Positions 34,891 through 45,954 of a DNA stretch of 64,000 nt are shown piece by piece. Under the pieces are notes generated by a model. The model did no database searches. It was not told the origin of the DNA and saw only the letters and a program-made list of their open reading frames with translations. Position 1 is the stretch's first letter, and each line of letters starts with the position of its first letter. Position numbers and translations under genes: made by a program. Source of the DNA: Nigrospora sphaerica (lineage: Eukaryota; Ascomycota; Sordariomycetes; Amphisphaeriales; Apiosporaceae); the NCBI GenBank assembly GCA_018287875.1, contig JAGVVL010000018.1, positions 1,542,501-1,606,500 on the forward strand, read 5' to 3'.

Positions 34891-36934
34891 ATTGGACGAC
34901 GTTCCGCCTCAGAGGCACCCGGGGCGAAATGTGGTCGGTCCGGCTCTCGTCCCTCTTCTTTCACGCTCAAGCAGATGCACGCACGCACGCACGCGCAGGG
35001 AAACACGGCAACAGGGAACGAAAGGGCCGTGGGCGGCGAGGGGATGAAGGGAACAAATTGATCAGCGACCACCAGCGGGGCCGGGGATGGGATGATATGC
35101 CTTCTGCAGAGGAGAAGCAGAGGCGGCAACACATGAATCGCCGGCACCAGGCGGGCAGCCTTTTCGCTTCGGGGCCCGGAGGTCGGCGGCAGCCCCGGCG
35201 GCCGCCCAACCGTCTCTGTCCGCTCGTCCTCCCTGTCGCCCCATGACGCCATGTGACAACCGCGCGTCAAGGTTCGAGACAGCCTCGTCCCCGCAAGTCA
35301 GGCAGAGCCGTGTTCAGCTCGACGGCGGCGGGTGCTGACAGCCGTGGTGCGTTTGCAGGGAGTCCGGCGGGCATCGGGAATACCTTAGTTGCCGGTTTTG
35401 CCTTGGACGAACGGCCCTTTCGGCCCCCCCCCCCCACGGCACCCTCTCAAGCTCTCCCTTCTCTAGCTCTCCTCGGCCTCCTCGCCTTCTCTACCTTCTC
35501 TGCCTCCTCTGCCTCCTCTACTCCAACGGCCCGAGTCTGAGCGTACGTCTGGGGAAGCACAGTCCGACGCCCCTGTCGTCGTGCTTATGTCCCCCACCCT
35601 CCCCTCACTTCCCCCCCTCGCCGTACTTTTGTGGCTGAGTGCGCGTCTGGGTGGGTACTACGCATGCGCGTGTGCGTGTGCGTATGCGTGTACTTGGTGC
35701 GACTGTCGTATCCAACGGCGCGTCCCTGCAAAGTCAATTGGATGCTGCGCACCATCGCCCGCTGAGACATGCAAGGACGCGCACCCCCCCTCCTAATAAG
35801 GACGTCAGGAGTTTGCCGACTGAATGGCAGCCGGCCTCTTTTCCTCCACCAGCCTTGCGCATCCCCAATCGGTCCGAGCCTGCCGGGCTATACACATCCG
35901 TCATCACGCGCCTATACCAGGCGACCCGAGTGACGACTTTGGTGTTCAGTCCGAAACGGCATCCGCCCTGTCCGGACCTCCTATACGGTGCTGCAGGTGG
36001 AAAACTGCCGAGCCCGTCTAAGCGTGCCGAGGCTTTCGAGACTTTTGTGTGCCCGTCATTTATTTTTTCCTGTTCCCGAAGCTTGCTAGCCGCCGACCGG
36101 TAAGCTCAGCCGACCGACCTGTCCATGAATGTGACTTCTAAAATTATTTACGCTACTGCCCCCTGTTAAGGCAGTTTCCTCCTTCTCCGTCCTTGCACAG
36201 CATTGCTCCATGTTGCCTTAAACCGATGTCTCGGGCGGCCTGTGCCGTCTTCGCCCCGCGATATCCATCACGACTGTGCTTTGTCGGCATTACACGTATC
36301 TCGTTCAATGACGTCACATTGGGACAAGGATGATATGGGTTTCCCAACCCCTGAGGCCTAACCGCACTTCCTACCGCAATCCCATGCCCTCTGCCGAACG
36401 ATCCTACCACGGTGGTAAGTACCCCGTGGGTTGTCACCGGCACAGAATAACAAGGCTGGGAGAGGTGGCATGAGGGGTAGCAGGATACGCCAGGAAGCAG
36501 GAGCGGCTGGGCACGCATGCAACCTCAAAAGACGAATGGGACCACCCCTCCCGGCCCTCGCTTAATAACGTCAGCTTCCCATACCAGCCCAGGTTGGTAA
36601 ACATGCCATATCACGATGGCATGCGGAGTGGATGCGGAGGGTAGGGTATATAACAGAGGCAACCGAGAGCAAGGTCCAGGTCGGTTCTCTTGCATACGAT
36701 TTTCCGGGACAGCTTCCGCGTGAATGGCCCCCACTGTGGACAATCAATCACCCCGTACCTACTGGAAGAGGGGTTGTGCATAACCCCGCGCATGTCTCAA
36801 CCCAGGGAGCACTGATCCTGATGTTTTCCGCCGCAACCGCCTAGTGCTATATGGTATCCTTTGTCTTCCATGTCACAAGAAACCAGCTTTGAGCTCGCTC
36901 TTCGTTGGCTTCTGGCATTGAAACCGTTACAGTT
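34891..36934. other. divergent promoter region of protease genes
   Basis: 2 kb between the aspartyl protease (minus) and the M3 peptidase (plus). It contains (CACG)n at 34977-34996, a 35-nt alternating purine/pyrimidine tract and a TATATAA at 36647-36653, 282 bp before the M3 ATG. No gene is supported. Confidence 0.5.
35659..35693 (+). repeat. alternating purine/pyrimidine (TG/CG) tract
   Basis: Thirty-five bases alternate strictly between pyrimidine and purine, mainly CG and TG steps. Such sequence is prone to left-handed Z-DNA under negative supercoiling. Confidence 0.75.
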
Positions 36935-39241
36935 ATGAATTTCCGCAACCCCCCTCAAGGATTACCCCGGCTCATAGCGACCGACCATGTCATACCTACT
37001 ATGCAACGGATCGTTGCGGAACTTCGGGCCGTCCGCGACGATGTGGTAACTCGGGTGCCGCCCGAAGCTGCGTGCTTCGAGAATGTGGTGCGGCCCTTAA
37101 TTGATGTCGAGAACCGGACAGACGGAGAAATGTCCATGATTGCTATGTTGCGCTATGCGTCGCCCGATCCTGATGCTCGTGCGGCATCTGACGAGGCCTG
37201 CAAGCTTTGGGCCGAGTGCGGCGCCGAGTTGACGACCAAAGCAGACCTGTACGAACTTCTCAAGCGGGTGCGAGTCGATGCCCGAGACCGCGAAGCGGAC
37301 AAATACGTGAACACTCTGTTGATCGACTTTGCGCGAGCCGGGCACGGCAGGCTCGGCCAAGCCGACATCGACCGTCATGTGAGCCTGGTTGGCAAGATCG
37401 ACGAGATGCGGCGTGAGTTCAACCGTAACGTCCGCGACGACCCGCAGTTTCTGTCCTTCTCACCAGAAGAGCTGATGGGCGTGCCCCGACAACATCTCGA
37501 ACGCTTCCGCGAGAATGCCGGGGACGATCCCGGCGGGCTCCTCCACGTCCGGCTACGGCGAGGGGATATGACGGCCGTGCTGGAATACGCCCAAGATCCC
37601 CGGACGCGGGAGAAGATATACATTGCGAACATGACCCAGCGCCAACGGAACATTGAGCTCTTCCGGGACATCATCGCCCGCCGCTGCGAGCACGCCAAGC
37701 TACTGGGGTACGAGAGCCACGCTGCTTTCCGGCTGGAGAAACGAGTGGCCAAGTCTCCCGACTGGGTATTTCGTCTGTTCGACACCCTGGAGGAAGCATG
37801 CTCGGAAAAGGGAAAGGATGAAATGGACGTATTGAGGAAGATGCGGGCTGAAGATAGGTCACGGAATACCGAGCCATTCTCGTCACACCCAGCCGACGAC
37901 TTTCCACCGTGGGATTACCACTACTATGCTCGCTTGCTCGCGGCCGAGAACTCGGTTGACCAGCTCGCAATCGCCGAATACTTTCCGCTCCGGCATGTAA
38001 TATCGGTCATGTTGAAGCTTTTCGCCGCTTGCTTGCAGTTGGAGTTTGTCGCCATGCCTCCTGATCAGACGCAGAGCTCACGGTGGCATGACGACGTCGA
38101 GGTGTGGAGTGTTTGGGACAAACGTGCAGGCCCCGGTAACGATGAATTCGTCGGCTATCTCTTCATGGACCTCCTCTCGAGGCCCAACAAATACCAGGGA
38201 TCCCAAAACGTGACTCTCCAGGCCGTGAGTGTATTCCCATCCAGAACCTTCACCTTTCTTGACCGGGGCCGATGAGGCTTGTGCCCAAACACAGGGATAC
38301 ACGGATGAGAACGGCAAAAGGGTCTATCCTGCTACTCTTCTGATGTGCAGCTTTCCGCGCCCGAGCGATCTGCCCTGCGCTTTACTACGACACGCCGAAC
38401 TTGTCTCGCTGTTTCACGAACTCGGTCACGGCATCCACGATCTAGTCTCGCGCACCTCATTCGTCAGATTCCACGGCCATCGCGCACCGGCGGATTTCGC
38501 TGAGGCGCCCAGCGTGATGCTTGAGAACTGGTGCTGGATGAGGGATGAGCTGAGGCGCATGAGTTGCCACTACAGCCGTCTAAGCCCCCAGTGCCAGGAT
38601 TTGTGGCAAGCCGAGCATCCTGGGCAAGCGGTTCCATCGGAAAAGATCCCTGACGACCTACTGGATTGCCTCGTCGCCAGCCGGGCATTGAACCGGGCTC
38701 TTTGGTTTCTTCGACAACTGTGAGAAGCCCTCTCCAATGTTCCGTCTTGTGTCATATCTGATCAGGCCCAGCGTGTACGCACGCTTTGATATGACTGTAC
38801 ACCACCTGGGAAGCTCCAAAGAGTGCGCGGCTCTCGACTTGCCCGCGCTCTACAGCGACCTCATGGCAAGACTAACATTCATGCATTATCCGGGTGCCGA
38901 ACGGAGCTCGCACGGGTACGCTGACTTCACCCATATAGTGTCTGGATATGATGCAGGGTATTACGCTTATTTGAGGTCAGTCGCCTTTCGATACTGTCTG
39001 CCATGGGCAGGGGGGAATTCAGCTTAACTGACGTCTTTCAATCAGTGCGCAAGTGTTCGCCGCAGACCTCTTTGAAACCCATTTTGCGTCGAATCCTCGC
39101 GACCCGGACGCCTGGGAGAGATACCGAAGAGGAGTTCTTGAGCCCGGAGGCAGCCGGGACGAGCTTCAGATGCTAGAGGATTTCCTGGGACATGCTCCGA
39201 GCCCCCGTGCGCTCCTTGGAAGTTTCGAGTCCGCATCATGA
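36935..39241 (+). CDS. M3-family zinc metallopeptidase (thimet oligopeptidase/MepB type)
   Basis: Four exons, 36935-38224, 38295-38719, 38772-38975 and 39046-39241, give 704 aa. The N-terminal helical half has DPQFLSFSPEEL, and a full M3 catalytic domain follows. The zinc motif is HELGHGIHD (His471, Glu472, His475) with third ligand Glu500 in DFAEAPSVMLENW; further signatures are RFDMTVH and GYDAGYYAYL. It should hydrolyse short oligopeptides in the cytosol or mitochondria. There is no clear presequence. The third exon has two acceptor sites six bases apart (see findings); I use the downstream one because it gives the usual four-residue spacing between RQL and FDM. It is convergent with the tRNA and PAN3 genes. 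Confidence 0.94.
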
Positions 39242-39937
39242 GCACGATACATAGGGGTCCTTCGAGCCTCTTGCACGATATACGGCCATAAGCCATGGGA
39301 AACGAAGCTGCCCAGGTATGCTGCACTTCAAACCAAAGGAAGCCTCGTGTAGCTGGTAAATCCACTACATAGCCCCTCAAGCGGCACGGGTTTGCGAAAG
39401 ACAATTCGGTCTGAGTACCTAAGCAATGTTCAAAACGGGCACGGCGATAGGCCATCTGGCCCTAGGCCCCCTCTCCCCCCAGCATCTTCATTACTTCATT
39501 TCGATTTATTTTGAACGACGGCGCAAATTCGAGTAGACGGTTTCAAGGCCACACGAGGCTGGCACCGCCGCTATTTTTCTAGAACCAACGTTATGACACG
39601 CCCCTTCGTTCCCGGCACCCATCTTTCGTATGCTACTACCTCTTTTGTCTCGTCGTAAGCAGCTAGAGCGCTACAAAAAAAAGGAGAAACCCCATCGCTC
39701 CCACCTTCGCCACAACCACCGCCCGTGGATAGTAAGTAGCCTTGGTTCCTAATACCGACCGAGTGAAGCTGAAGACACTCGACGAGCTGCCAGAGAGAGA
39801 ACTGTGTCCTAGTAGGACAGCAAGTATCCCGAGAACCCAGCCAACTCCACCCCTCGTCTCAGGAAACTACAAACAACCACCACCGCCAAAAGGATACTCT
39901 GCCCGGCTCAGTGAGTCGCCGCAGCAAAAGTAACACT
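39242..39937. other. 3' flank of M3 peptidase gene
   Basis: 0.7 kb with no coding or RNA feature that I can support. Confidence 0.5.
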
Positions 39938-40036
39938 TGATGAGAGTGGGATTCGAACCCACGCGGATTGCTCCACCAGGATGCAGGTGTTAAGGTGACC
40001 TTAACCTGACGCCATAACCAACTCGGCCATCTCACC
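39938..40036 (-). tRNA. tRNA-Leu(AAG), intron-containing
   Basis: A 99-nt gene with a 7-bp acceptor stem (GGTGAGA with TCTCATC, one G-U), class II D arm TGGCCGAG...GGC, T arm GTGGG-TTCGAAT-CCCAC and discriminator A. The anticodon loop reads TTAAGG, giving anticodon AAG, and is followed by an extra ~10 nt (about 39989-39998) containing CCTTAA. That can pair with the anticodon loop as in eukaryotic pre-tRNAs. The mature tRNA would be about 89 nt with a long variable arm. One anticodon-stem pair is mismatched in my folding, so the intron limits are approximate. It decodes CUU/CUC leucine codons. Confidence 0.88.
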
Positions 40037-40689
40037 GTGATTATCGTTGGTGTTAATTGTAAATACCTTCGGCCGACGATAACGACACGGCTGCGTTGAA
40101 TAAGTCTGGCTCACGAGCATGTTAGTTTGGTTGTGTTTCGTGGCGAGAACAACCCCCTAGCCAACCCGTATCGCGGATGGCGACGATTGTGGATGGTACC
40201 GCCTCTTATCCTGGGCAAAGCCGCTGACCCAACATCCATTCACATTGCCCACCGTGAACTGCAAGCATGTGTAGTGATGGAATTCGCTTTATCTAAAATC
40301 TGATATCGTCAAAAGCAGTGCCTCGTCAATCCTGGAAGGAATTCTTCGTATTCCAAGCCCAACACGGTCTTCTGCTTTCTTCGCTTCACTTGCCGTCCAG
40401 GTTCGCAGACCCTGGTGCTTCTCGCCTTCCATTGGGCGTCCCTGGTTCCCTCCTGACCCAGCTGGCGGCTTCGAGTACCCCTTATATCAGGCGACGGTCC
40501 CTGGCGCTTCCGTTGAAAAAGCAGTCCAAAGAACCCTGCAGAGCTGGGCGGCGGCAGACTATGCACCAGTGCCTGGGCTCCCCCCAAACTAGGTAGCCGT
40601 CCCTGAGAAATCGTCGGACCACACAATCCTCGACGTCGCCCAAAGCTAGTCGGTCCCTCCTGCTTTCCTCTGGGGCCGGGGGGCGCCCT
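40037..40689. other. 3' flank of PAN3 and tRNA leader
   Basis: 0.65 kb between the tRNA 5' end and the PAN3 stop. Plus-strand frames here have no recognised motif; no further feature is seen. Confidence 0.5.
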
Positions 40690-43600
40690 CTAGTAACCTC
40701 CGCGGCTGGGCGGTGGTTGTTGGCCCTTGTTAGTGTTGTTGCTCTGCCCGTATTTGAGCAAATCGCCGAAGGCGCTAGCCACTTGCTTTTTGAGCTCCTT
40801 GTATGTGACAAGCATACACGTCTGGTTGTCGCGGCTAGCCAAATAGATACGCTCGTCGGTGCCCGCGTCAAGTTTGTTCAGACACGACAACATGTGCGCT
40901 AGGTTCACCACCGGGTTACCGTTACTGTCGACCTGGTGGAACACATAGTCGCGGAATAGTTTAAGCTGGTATCTCTCGCCGTTCTCGGCCCAGCTGGGGT
41001 CGTTCTCAAATTCGGGCCGCTCGTTAATAGTGCCGAGCTTCATCAAGAGTCGCGCCACTCTGCCATTCTCCAGTTCTCTGAACAAGTGGGACGTCGTCTC
41101 ATCCTCTCTCTGCATGGCGTAGTCCATGGAGTCAAGAACGTGGTGCGCTATGCCGCTGGCCAGATCCACCGCAGTCTTCTGGGCCGCTTGGGTTTGGTTA
41201 TGAGGCTTGGTCAGCAGCCACACTACCCGCTCGCTGAGCTCCGGACTGTAGAGCCTTTTGAATTGCTCCATCGATGCCTGCAGGTTGGCAAGCGAAGGCG
41301 AGTTCGTGCCAATGCTGAGGATCACTCGCCCCACGTGGACGAAATCGTCTTGCTGGAGATCCAAGATGGGCCGCTTGGACTCATACTCCAGCACGTCGAC
41401 TATGGCGCAAGCGCTCAGCCTGATGCGGTTCTTGTCTGTCAAAATGACCTTGCTCAGCTCAATACACCGTGCTGCGAGGCCTTCGGCGTGGATGGCCTTC
41501 AAGGCATTGCAGAACTGGCAAATGTAGCTCCAGAGCACATTCTCCGCAACCGTTGTCGTTCGAGGAAACCGACTGTTCTGCGTCGTCGAAGGGAAGTGGT
41601 GTTCCGCCAGCGTCTTCGAAAGCGGGTGGTAGTTGTGTACGAAGATCAAGGACATGTCACTAAAGTCCCTAGACGTAAAACACTCAATGACCGAGACGAC
41701 ATTGGCGCAATTGATTCGCTTCCAGCGAGCAATCACCGTGACGGACTCCCGCGTGACGGACTGGACATTAGTGAGTCTGCGGAGGCAGTATGTGTTGCCT
41801 GTCTTTTTGGAGACGGCCTTGTAGGTCCAGCTCTTGCACTCCCTGATAGACCCGCCACTCGTCCTGACATCGAGTGGCACAAGTGTATGGTATTGGGCGA
41901 CAGTCGGTAAGTGCATGCTGGGCAGAACCTGTCTGGTCGCCTCCGATTTCTTCTGCATATCTTCGCGGATCTCGGTTGGGATGAAGAAGTCATGCGCTTG
42001 TCGTTGGTAACTGGCCATGTCGGACCTATGGGGCCCCACGGGCGCGTACTGATGATACTGCAGAGGCTGTGCCGGTGCTTGGTACGCTGCCTGGGCCGTG
42101 TAAAACGGCGCGCTCGCCCCCGCCATACTGTGCTCTTCGGCATAGGGGTTGAATTGCGAGGGGGCCAGGCTTTGTGTCATTGTCGACAAGTTAAAGGGAT
42201 CGGGATACCCAGTCGTCTCAGCCGAGCCTCCATTGGTGGCAGCCGGTGTACCCAGTTCGTAATTTTGGGATTGGGGGGTAAACTCCCTGATGGTGGCCGG
42301 GTTGAAAATAGAGCTCTCGGCTTCCTGAGCTAGCGCAGTCGAAGAAACTCGTGAGCTACGTCCCGTGATGGGGAAGACTGGGCGAGGGAAGATGAGCGTA
42401 CCATTGGGCGCGGCCTTCGGGGTAAAGGGAACAGCATTGGCTGCCTGTGACGAGAAGCTGGACTTCTTGCCGCCAGGCTGTAGTTGAGCCGGTGTAAACG
42501 AGGGAGAGTCAACATTCAATGATTTCTTGACGCTAGTGGCCTTGTTAGTAATATTTCCGAGGGGGTCATCCCCCAAAGTATACTCTTCCTCCGGCATGGT
42601 CTGGCGGGGCTGCTCTGGTGCGGGATTCTCTGCGGCTGGCTTAGACGACTCGGGCTGCACCGGCGGCTCTACCACGGGATCCTCTGTTGTGGGCTGGCTT
42701 GACTCCGGGGGCTCGACGTTCAACAGAAAGGCTGGTTCTCCTGTAACAGGCGGCGTACGGACTGTCTGCTCAGGCCTAGCAGGGTTGTCCTGCTGGCGGT
42801 TCGCATTGCCTATGCCAGTGGACCCCAAAGCTTGGAAATGAGTTGTAGCTGCTGGCTGACACCTTTTGGTCGGCAGGCCTGCGACGGCAGCGTAACTTGC
42901 TGTGAGACTTGAGGGGAAGGCTGGGACCAAGGCACTCATCGGAAGTGGCGAGAGCGGTTGTTGCCGGCCCGATAGTCGTGATCTATTTTGGTACCATGTA
43001 GGCCTGTAGCCCTTCTGCTGAATAGTATTGGCAGCTTGATGCAACGATGGGAAACGTTCATCGTCGCTTGGCGTTTCTACTGCGCCCGGTTGGGAACTGG
43101 CTGGCTCCTTCTCGCTCAGAGTCTGTTGAGGGCTATTGCCCTTGTCGCTCCGAGTTTGTAAAGGGACATCGTCCTCTTCGGCTGGAGTCTGTTCCGCGGT
43201 GCTGCCCGCCGCACTCTCCAGCAATGATGAGAGCTCATCGCCGTCGTCTGGCTTCTTTTCGCCTGGAGTTGGTTGGGCACTGTTGCCGGCTGCACCCTCG
43301 CGCGTCTCTTGCGCACCGGATCCCTCCTAAGACATGGCGGAAGTAATGGCGCTTCTGTAAAGTCACCGAGGCTCGAGCCGAGGATTTGGCGTTCAAGTAA
43401 TTTCCCAGTTCAGAATGATGGCGAGAGAACCCGAGTAGAGATGCCGACCATGCGTGGAGGAAGATATTGACTTGGGGGAGGGAGCACAAGCACGGGCGCC
43501 AGAGCACGGGTGGCAACTTACCTGTCTGTAGAACTGGACGTGCCTTTGTTCTGGTCATGATTAAAGGCGCAGCCCTGGTCTTCATATCGGCAGTGGCCAT

Positions 43601-43866
43601 AAATCATGATGTTTCGGCAGAGCGTGTCCTTGCTATCTGAAGGCGCGGCGAGCGTGGTCAGCAAAGGTGCCAGGCATTCAAGGCAGGAGGGCATGGGCAA
43701 TGGCGGGCAACCCATCGTTCGGAAAGGAGGGGGAACACGGCGGGAGGGCCGAGGAATCCCCACGGGAGGGCGGGCTGGTGATACAGATGCACTTACCACG
43801 CGTCTTTGGCCGTGGGGAGGCAATCTGTCTCCCGCGATCAGCGGGAGTGTAGCGGGAGGTCGCCAT
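40690..43866 (-). CDS. pan3: PAN3, regulatory subunit of the PAN2-PAN3 deadenylase
   Basis: Exons 43866-43797, 43636-43522 and, provisionally, 43279-40690 give about 924 aa. Exon 2 encodes the CCCH zinc finger TLCRNIMIYGHCRYEDQG plus CAFNH, which binds poly(A). The large exon carries a long disordered region, the PAM2-type motif KKSLNVDSPSFTPAQ (PABP binding), the pseudokinase (VTVIARWKRINCANVVSVIE; ALKAIHAEGLAARCIEL; no DFG) and the C-terminal coiled coil/knob ending FRDYVFHQVDSNGNPVVNLA and the region after it. PAN3 recruits PAN2 to poly(A) tails for first-phase deadenylation in the cytoplasm. About 230 residues between finger and PAM2 are extra compared with the PAN3 proteins I remember. 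The third exon's acceptor is uncertain: the best pyrimidine-backed sites break frame or reach a TAG at 43329-43327. Confidence 0.93.
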
Positions 43867-45954
43867 TTGTGGTTTCTATAGGGGCAGAAGCTGCTTCGAT
43901 CATGCTACTTGCGGGCGGCAGGCAAGGCAAGTTGGGGATGGGAGTGCTGGGCAGGCGCAGGGCAGAAAGGGATCGAGGTAGGCAGGCGATTTTATCTTGG
44001 CGCGGGCGGCGTCGGCGTCGGTGGCACTTCCACAACCAGAATATATCTAACCCCTGGAAGGCGCGCAGGTCAGCCGAGGGCAGTGGAGGGAATTGAGCCC
44101 AGGCAGGCAGAGAAGTCGCTAGGGAGGTCGATGCGATGGGAGCAGGCAGGCATGTGGAAGTTGGGGCGTCTAGAGGCGACGAGGCTGAAGTATTGAAGTA
44201 TCACGGCGATGCGCAAGGCAAGGTGGAGGAGGGGCTTGGGGTCACAGGGTGGGCAGTGTGAGACGGCGGCGACAACGCGGCCTGAATGCAGGCACAAGCT
44301 GGGTAGGTAAAGAGTGCACGCACTACTTACTCACCCACTTTCAACAGGCTCCCATTGTCTACCAAGTCGGGGCGACCCCTCACCCATGGAGGGATTATGG
44401 GTGATCGGGGGATGCAGGCGAAGTGTGCCGTCGACAGTGGTGGGAGTGGTGGTTGCGGAGAGGAGTCACGGATTGGGCACGGCGACGCGGCAGGTGAAGT
44501 TGACGATAAGATCTTAAAAGACGTGTGTACTTGGTGGGCTGAAGCACGGCCACACACGCACGCACGCACGCACGCAGCCTCTCTGTGTGTGTGTGTGTCG
44601 CTCTCTCTCCACCTGTCCTCCCGCTGTCTTTCCACCCACACACCCTCTAGCTCCCACTACCAGACCTGCACTACCGGACGACCGACCTGTTGCTGCTGCT
44701 ACCGGGCCCGGCAAGCAAGTCAAAGCCAAGGAAAGTTGGAGTACCACAGAGCAGCGACCAGCGACCAGCGGCTCGTCTGCCTCACAGCCCAGGGAGCGGC
44801 CGTGGCTCAAAGGTGGCTACATCATAGGTACATCTCGAAGTACCTCCCCTTCCCAGTCCATCAACTTCGGTATCCATCTACAGGAGCCCTCTTCTTCTCG
44901 GGAACACGGTGCTTGTCTGAATCCCTTTCGGCTGAAAACCGTGCTCGGGACCCTCAAGCATGTTTGCTGCCTGCCGTACAAGGTTCCAGACCTGTACTGT
45001 TCCCAGGTGCATCCGGCTGCCCAGCTGACAGTGAGAGGTCGTAACGACAGATGGTGTAGGAGGTGCCTATTTACAGAATAGCCTTGATCACATAACTTCT
45101 TTTCAAAGAGAAGTTACCTAAGCACCTGGTCAACATGAGCTCCGAGGTATCTATGTAGGCCTTCCTCACCTGCCAACTACAATTTCGGTCAGAAACACTC
45201 GCGGTCGGTGGCTCTCCTGCTCAGGCGCACCTGTTAGGTCTCTGAAAGCACCCATAGATTCATTGATGATTCGTGGAAGCTGCACGGCATTCTCCATCAA
45301 CGCTCACTAGCAATAGACTATAGTGGGTCTATGTCCTTGACATCCAGAGCTCCCACTGTCATATTTGTACATCGTACTCCAGCTTCATAGGGAGTAGTAG
45401 CATAACTGAACCCCTGTAGTCAAAGTGCTGTACCTACGGGGCAGATACGCCTGCATCCAATCCACACATTCGTGATGCACTTGCTTAGAAGTTGGGCTTC
45501 CCAGCAGTGTTAAGCCAGGTAATAAGACTTGAACCCTGGCTCCAATCACTCTGGCCAGTCATGGACTGGCTTCCAGTCTAATGACATGTAGTGAGGTGGT
45601 TCGTATATACCTATGGAAGTAGCCGCTCATCTTTCTAACCTGTACATTCGTACTTTCAGTGTGTATCGTACCTACTGTATAGCGGGCAGCCCCCATCCTG
45701 ACCCTTGGCCTCCAGCTTGCCCAGCGGGTACCTGGACAATGTACACTCGTCACTCCTGCCACATCCCACCAGAACCAGAAAGATCCACCAACATCACCTC
45801 CCAAACCTCCATCCATCCATTCGCCAGTCTGTTACCGATAGTCTTTAGAAAGCCATCACGAAGCCCCCGAAGGTCTGGTCTATTCGACGACAGCCAGAAA
45901 ACACATGGGGCCACTCGCCAATAGGTGACACCACGAGCCCGGGCACACGTCATC
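43867..45954. other. divergent promoter region of PAN3 and UBX genes
   Basis: 2.1 kb with a compound microsatellite at 44551-44598 and TAGGTAC-type motifs at 44825, 45430 and 45668. No gene is supported. Confidence 0.5.
44551..44598 (+). repeat. compound (CACG)n / (TG)n microsatellite
   Basis: A 26-nt alternating CA/CG stretch (44551-44576), a short CT-rich spacer, then alternating TG to about 44598. Confidence 0.75.

Noticed and set aside
45520..45560. TTGAACCCTGG, like a reverse tRNA B box
   Set aside because: The flanking sequence does not fold into acceptor, D and anticodon arms.
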